A stretch of DNA of 7,839 nt, from the NCBI GenBank assembly GCA_900772435.1, contig CAAHEM010000118.1, positions 1 to 7,839 of the forward strand, read 5' to 3'. The DNA is from Bacilli bacterium. Its GTDB lineage: Bacteria; Bacillota_I; Bacilli_A; RF39; UBA660. Of this stretch, positions 5,901-7,839 are shown one piece after another. The notes beneath the pieces were generated by a model that worked only from the letters and a program-made list of their open reading frames with translations, was not told the origin of the DNA and did no database searches. A program made the position numbers and the translations under genes. Positions within the stretch are counted from its first letter, which is position 1. The number at the start of each line of letters is the position of its first letter.

Positions 5901-6850
5901 AATATATTTAATAAATAAGTTGCTTTTATCTCCTTTAAAGACTCATTAAAATCTGTTTTTCTTAATTTTATAATTAATTCTGATATTGGAGAATATCTTG
6001 CTCTACTTAATAAATCCCATAATTCACTTTTGGGAGTTTTATTAATTACATTAACTATTGTGTCTTTTCTTCTTTCAAATATCATATCTGCTAAATCATC
6101 TGATCTAAATATTGTGTCATAAAATTTTATTATTGTTTTTTCATTTAAACTATTGATTAGTTCATTTATTATAGATGATTTCATCTCAAATACTTTTTCT
6201 TTTGATTCTTTATTAAGATATGATGCTAGTAAATCTTGAATGTTTGAAATATTTATTTGATATTTTATTACTTCTTCTTTTATACTTTCTGCGATTTTTG
6301 TTGAATTCAATACTTCTTTTATATCTTGATATCTATATTTTGGTTCTTTTATTATGAAATATAACAATTCTTTATCATCAGGATCTTCAAGTATTTTTAC
6401 TATATCATTACTGTTAAATTTTAATATAATTAACATTTGCTTTGATTTAGTAGATATTGATTTATTCTTGACTATTTCACATAAACTATCTGGATATAAT
6501 TTTTCGCTTAATAGAGTTGTAACACTATTTTTACCATAAGTTTTATATAGTTTTTCTAATGTTTTAGAATCTACATTCTTTGATGTGATTAGCTCTGTAA
6601 TACTATCGATATCATCTTTTTCCCAAGTTCTTGAAAATATCTCTTCTATTCTTTCTATTATAAGCTTTTTAACATCTATATTTATTTGTGAATCAAAAAG
6701 ATAGTAAACCAACTCTTTTATTTGTAGTTTACTTATCTCATTTTTTATTCTTTCTTGTTTTCTAGATGTAAGCTTTTCTTTCTTTAAATCTGAATCTTTA
6801 CTTTTATCTAGATATTCTAAAATAGTTTTATAGCTTAAAAGCCACCACAT
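2948..6850 (-). CDS. Large multidomain protein: helical-repeat scaffold, ART-like module, C-terminal metallophosphoesterase
   Basis: 1300 residues; no signal peptide or membrane helix, so probably cytoplasmic. Residues 1-800 are almost entirely predicted helix, Lys/Glu/Ile/Leu rich, with a degenerate motif of the type LxxxxxIPxxxKxxIL (for example near 124-145, 313-334, 351-371 and 489-510), suggesting a HEAT/LRV-like solenoid. Residues about 805-967 are a mixed alpha/beta module discussed separately. Residues 968-1012 are a charged linker. Residues about 1018-1275 are a calcineurin-like phosphoesterase: D1026-S-H1028, G1053-D1054, G1079-N1080-S-E, H1138 and G1220-H-V-H1223. These are the metal ligands of the YfcE/MJ0936-type family, with an unusually long stretch between H1138 and the GHVH motif. 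The substrate is unknown. The start at 6850 is supported by GGGGGAGAG just upstream. The gene follows obgE by 22 bases with no convincing promoter between, so co-transcription is likely. I do not recognise a named full-length homologue. Confidence 0.88.
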   Translation of the reverse strand: MWWLLSYKTILEYLDKSKDSDLKKEKLTSRKQERIKNEISKLQIKELVYYLFDSQINIDVKKLIIERIEEIFSRTWEKDDIDSITELITSKNVDSKTLEKLYKTYGKNSVTTLLSEKLYPDSLCEIVKNKSISTKSKQMLIILKFNSNDIVKILEDPDDKELLYFIIKEPKYRYQDIKEVLNSTKIAESIKEEVIKYQINISNIQDLLASYLNKESKEKVFEMKSSIINELINSLNEKTIIKFYDTIFRSDDLADMIFERRKDTIVNVINKTPKSELWDLLSRARYSPISELIIKLRKTDFNESLKEIKATYLLNILSNKDIPSLSKSIILQYRKKDVESQIADISTFGILTYMENTSFPNEVKELILNLNPNTVKKCIKEIDEDYLKYYITSKYYSKFEDLIIELRVNEKNIFELLKFNNRYPEKAEKIIKLKNEIIRKKLSKLSYIDLITVNNIDLIESTKNEIIKANKDIIEKLIQEEDPSYSDVAYLLKKEYIPEEIKKLLLRHINIDEENLSGIIELINSSNNIFVINRYEELKSFMSLLGINIKSFIQYGSGSTTYKTWLTDVLNIIDNGKIEDFLKVSSYFFKNFYDEDSKKENNVYVISNLLELLKIYTIYPELCASLIAEKPSLSKEDKQDLRFLFNIKSTKDIKNINELKGLRRSTYNEYSALVKSGKIKVFNIYQIKKIFNDILFSNAIEEIKKIDGSYGLEALKSYNKNNDFLCRYIDELMKYVSIIELVEYSNDTKGLIEVLEYIFSSSYEEFLCIQGEFSGLGKKIQRLYELDSQMNLTKLEKAKRLPSVVSKELSKRYGGEVLDFSDKNYILYAHILSRKEKLEDVINGKSNGKSNFISVSPISYAGQKYYYDYSKMILLYDEIRTGSFICSSKENIGSNRLIKNNSSEVSISNIRQKGILETSSATKQNAEALLYREGLIPKGIALPGGREPNTEELECHKKYNLPFVITQEPREVIENVKEVFKPNTEYEEEIESNKKLEKILQILSPKINIKKENDIYTGREIGLFTDSHALYEPTLAVLEDMRKNGITEIYSLGDNIGLGPNPAEVLDMLSHYKVTSIMGNSEYYNTLGTKPFTYFNPIKEENQEWTRNRLGTDKIERMKIWTPSIDITVGDKKIALCHFANDIRWDYKDHSTWTYQDNFKEGVSSKQFLYTNSPESRKKIQDIITSNRRNLEYIRGLVDAQNSSLFNGKKVTDYDSIIQGHVHFQMEDKLDDTKIHTLRAAGIGYKDDPKDMACYYVLKEKKDGTYDIEKKLVSFNRNLLLSNIKSSSIPHKEPILRMTN
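3026..3799 (-). other. Metallophosphoesterase domain (residues about 1018-1275 of the 1300-residue protein)
   Basis: Opens with FTDSHALYEPTLAVLEDM and YSLGDNIGLGPNP, close to the DxH and GD blocks of bacterial YfcE-like phosphodiesterases. All canonical metal-binding blocks are present in order. The GNHD/E motif reads GNSE, lacking the His that acts in many family members; YfcE itself has GNCD at this place, so the change is compatible with activity. The roughly 80 residues between the LCHF and GHVH blocks are more than usual and hold a charged helical insert (about 1145-1205). Confidence 0.88.
3941..4438 (-). other. Candidate ADP-ribosyltransferase-like module (residues about 805-970)
   Basis: After the helical region the protein changes character at KRYGGEVLDFSDKNY. 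Three landmarks follow the ART fold order: ILYAHIL with H830 in a beta strand, FISVSPISY (852-860) resembling the ART 'F-x-S-x-S' or HYE-tyrosine strand and followed by aromatic residues, and NAEALLY with E927, then EGLIPKGIAL, which resembles the catalytic-Glu strand NExxVY of HYE enzymes. The module ends at a KKYNLPFVIT strand. From memory, similar stretches recur in unannotated proteins of gut Bacillota. The fold call is inference from motif order and needs a structural check. Confidence 0.4.
4451..6850 (-). other. Helical-repeat N-terminal region (residues 1-800 of the 1300-residue protein)
   Basis: Successive amphipathic helices with no catalytic motif. Recurring blocks such as LSNKDIPSLSKSIIL, MENTSFPNEVKELIL, KKEYIPEEIKKLLL and KNKSISTKSKQMLI share a short loop with Pro or Ser before a Lys-rich helix. 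That is typical of HEAT or leucine-rich-variant solenoids, which bind protein or nucleic acid. Spacing is irregular, so I call it a degenerate repeat region rather than a defined family. Confidence 0.5.
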
Positions 6851-6852
6851 AA

Positions 6853-6861
6853 CTCTCCCCC
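6853..6861 (-). promoter_or_regulatory. Ribosome binding site of the 1300-residue gene
   Basis: GGGGGAGAG ends two bases before the ATG at 6850-6848; the GGAG core is four bases from the start, rather close. It lies in the 22-base gap after the obgE stop and supports this start. Confidence 0.7.
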
Positions 6862-6872
6862 TGAATTATATA

Positions 6873-7839
6873 TTAGTATAATCTTTCTTCGTATTCAAAT
6901 TCTTGATTAAGTATTTGTACTGTATCTCCTTCTTTAGCACCAAGTGTTTTTAATTCTTCATCTACTCCTAAAGCTTTTAGTTTAGATGCAAATCTTAGAG
7001 CTGATTCATCTGAATTAAATCTAGTCATTTTTAATAGTTTTTCTAATTCTGGACCAGTAACTCTCCATTTACTTTCTCCAACTCTTTCAATTTTATATGG
7101 TTTTTCATGCTTAAATTCATATAAAACATAATCTTCAAATTCATTTTTTTCATAGATTTCTTCTTCTGGAAGACTTTCTAATAATTCTTTTAATTTAAAT
7201 ATTAATTCTTTTGTTCCTTCACTAGTAGCGGCGCTTACTTCTAATATTTCTGCATCTTTAAATTCTTTTTTAAATTTTTCTAAATTTTCTTTAGCATTTG
7301 GTAAATCCATTTTGTTTGCTACTATAAGTTCTTTTTTATTATATAAGTTTTCATCATATTTTTTAATTTCATTTCTAATGATTTTATAGTCATCAATAAC
7401 ATTTCTTCCGTCTACTTCTCCCATATCAAGTACGTGGCATACGACTCTACAACGGCTAGCATGACGTAAGAATTTATCTCCTAAACCTACTCCTTCGCTA
7501 GATCCTTCAATCATTCCTGGTAGATCTGCTACTACGTAACTATAATCTCCTGCTTTTACTACTCCTAAGTTTGGTACTAATGTAGTGAAGTGATAGTCTG
7601 CTATCTTAGGTTTAGCTGCACTAATAACACTAATTAGAGAACTTTTACCTACTGATGGAAATCCTACTAAGCCAACATCAGCTAATAATTTTAATTCACA
7701 ACATATATTTCTTTCTTCTCCTGGTTCTCCAAGTTCACTAGTATATGGTGCTTTATTTTTATTAGTCATGAATGCTGCATTTCCTTTACCACCACGGCCA
7801 CCTTTAGCTACTACACATTCTTGATTATCACTTACTAAA
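6873..7839 (-). CDS. obgE: ObgE/CgtA, Obg-family ribosome-associated GTPase (N-terminus beyond window edge)
   Basis: 321 C-terminal residues are present. The open frame continues to the window edge upstream of the internal Met at 7769 and there encodes the glycine-rich end of the Obg fold (AKGGRGGKGN), so the gene is cut by the window, not started at 7769. By comparison with family length (about 430 residues) roughly 105-110 residues are missing. Visible GTPase motifs: P-loop GFPSVGKSSL, switch I HFTTLVPNLGV, DLPG, NKMD and SAAT. The last 70 residues (from about the YVLYEFKHEKPY segment to EERLY) are the OCT domain typical of Bacillota Obg proteins. The role, known for the family, is a late 50S-assembly and (p)ppGpp-responsive GTPase, essential in many bacteria. 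It is the upstream gene of the 1300-residue protein and probably shares its transcript. In many Bacillota rplU-rpmA precede obgE; that region is outside this window. Confidence 0.96.
   Translation of the reverse strand, partial: LVSDNQECVVAKGGRGGKGNAAFMTNKNKAPYTSELGEPGEERNICCELKLLADVGLVGFPSVGKSSLISVISAAKPKIADYHFTTLVPNLGVVKAGDYSYVVADLPGMIEGSSEGVGLGDKFLRHASRCRVVCHVLDMGEVDGRNVIDDYKIIRNEIKKYDENLYNKKELIVANKMDLPNAKENLEKFKKEFKDAEILEVSAATSEGTKELIFKLKELLESLPEEEIYEKNEFEDYVLYEFKHEKPYKIERVGESKWRVTGPELEKLLKMTRFNSDESALRFASKLKALGVDEELKTLGAKEGDTVQILNQEFEYEERLY

Noticed and set aside
4854..6539. Three plus-strand frames (4854-5042, 5208-5417, 6354-6539)
   Set aside because: All lie opposite the continuous 1300-residue gene, are 61-69 residues long, and show Ser/Leu/Ile-rich shadow composition with no recognisable domain.
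6865..6870. TATAAT between obgE and the 1300-residue gene as a promoter
   Set aside because: A start about seven bases downstream would fall inside the ribosome binding site, and no -35 is evident; more likely chance in AT-rich DNA.
7767..7769. ATG at 7769 as the obgE start
   Set aside because: The frame stays open upstream to the window edge and encodes the conserved glycine-rich end of the Obg fold; the gene is truncated by the window.

Overview
This is a low-GC window (about 30% G+C by eye) with every credible gene on the minus strand. Tryptophan is read from TGG and the reading frames close normally under the standard code, so this is not a mycoplasma-type code. AGG/GGGG-rich ribosome binding sites, the yqeG-yqeH pair and an Obg with a C-terminal OCT domain all point to Bacillota. 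The style (prepilin/BspA-repeat proteins, very AT-rich DNA) resembles uncultured gut Bacilli such as RF39-type lineages, but that placement is an inference.

In the direction of transcription (right to left) the layout is as follows. (1) The 3' three-quarters of obgE (7839-6873), its N-terminus beyond the window edge. (2) After 22 bases, a 1300-residue protein (6850-2948) with a long all-helical N-terminal scaffold, a central module that I suggest may be ADP-ribosyltransferase-like, and a C-terminal calcineurin-like metallophosphoesterase. Its stop codon sits in the loop of a 9-bp terminator hairpin. (3) A 514-residue surface protein (2860-1316) with its own promoter and terminator, combining a type IV prepilin N-terminus with eight exact 25-residue BspA/DUF285 repeats. 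(4) A promoter, then yqeG (1227-703) and yqeH (710 to beyond position 1), overlapping by 8 bases.

The ends of the window are housekeeping: ObgE and YqeH are ribosome-assembly GTPases, and YqeG is the HAD phosphatase usually paired with YqeH. The two large genes between them look like accessory content. One is a probable extracellular filament or adhesin subunit. The other is a probable cytoplasmic multidomain enzyme co-transcribed with obgE. No tRNA, rRNA, CRISPR array, insertion sequence or origin is visible, and no gene-free stretch exceeds about 90 bases.
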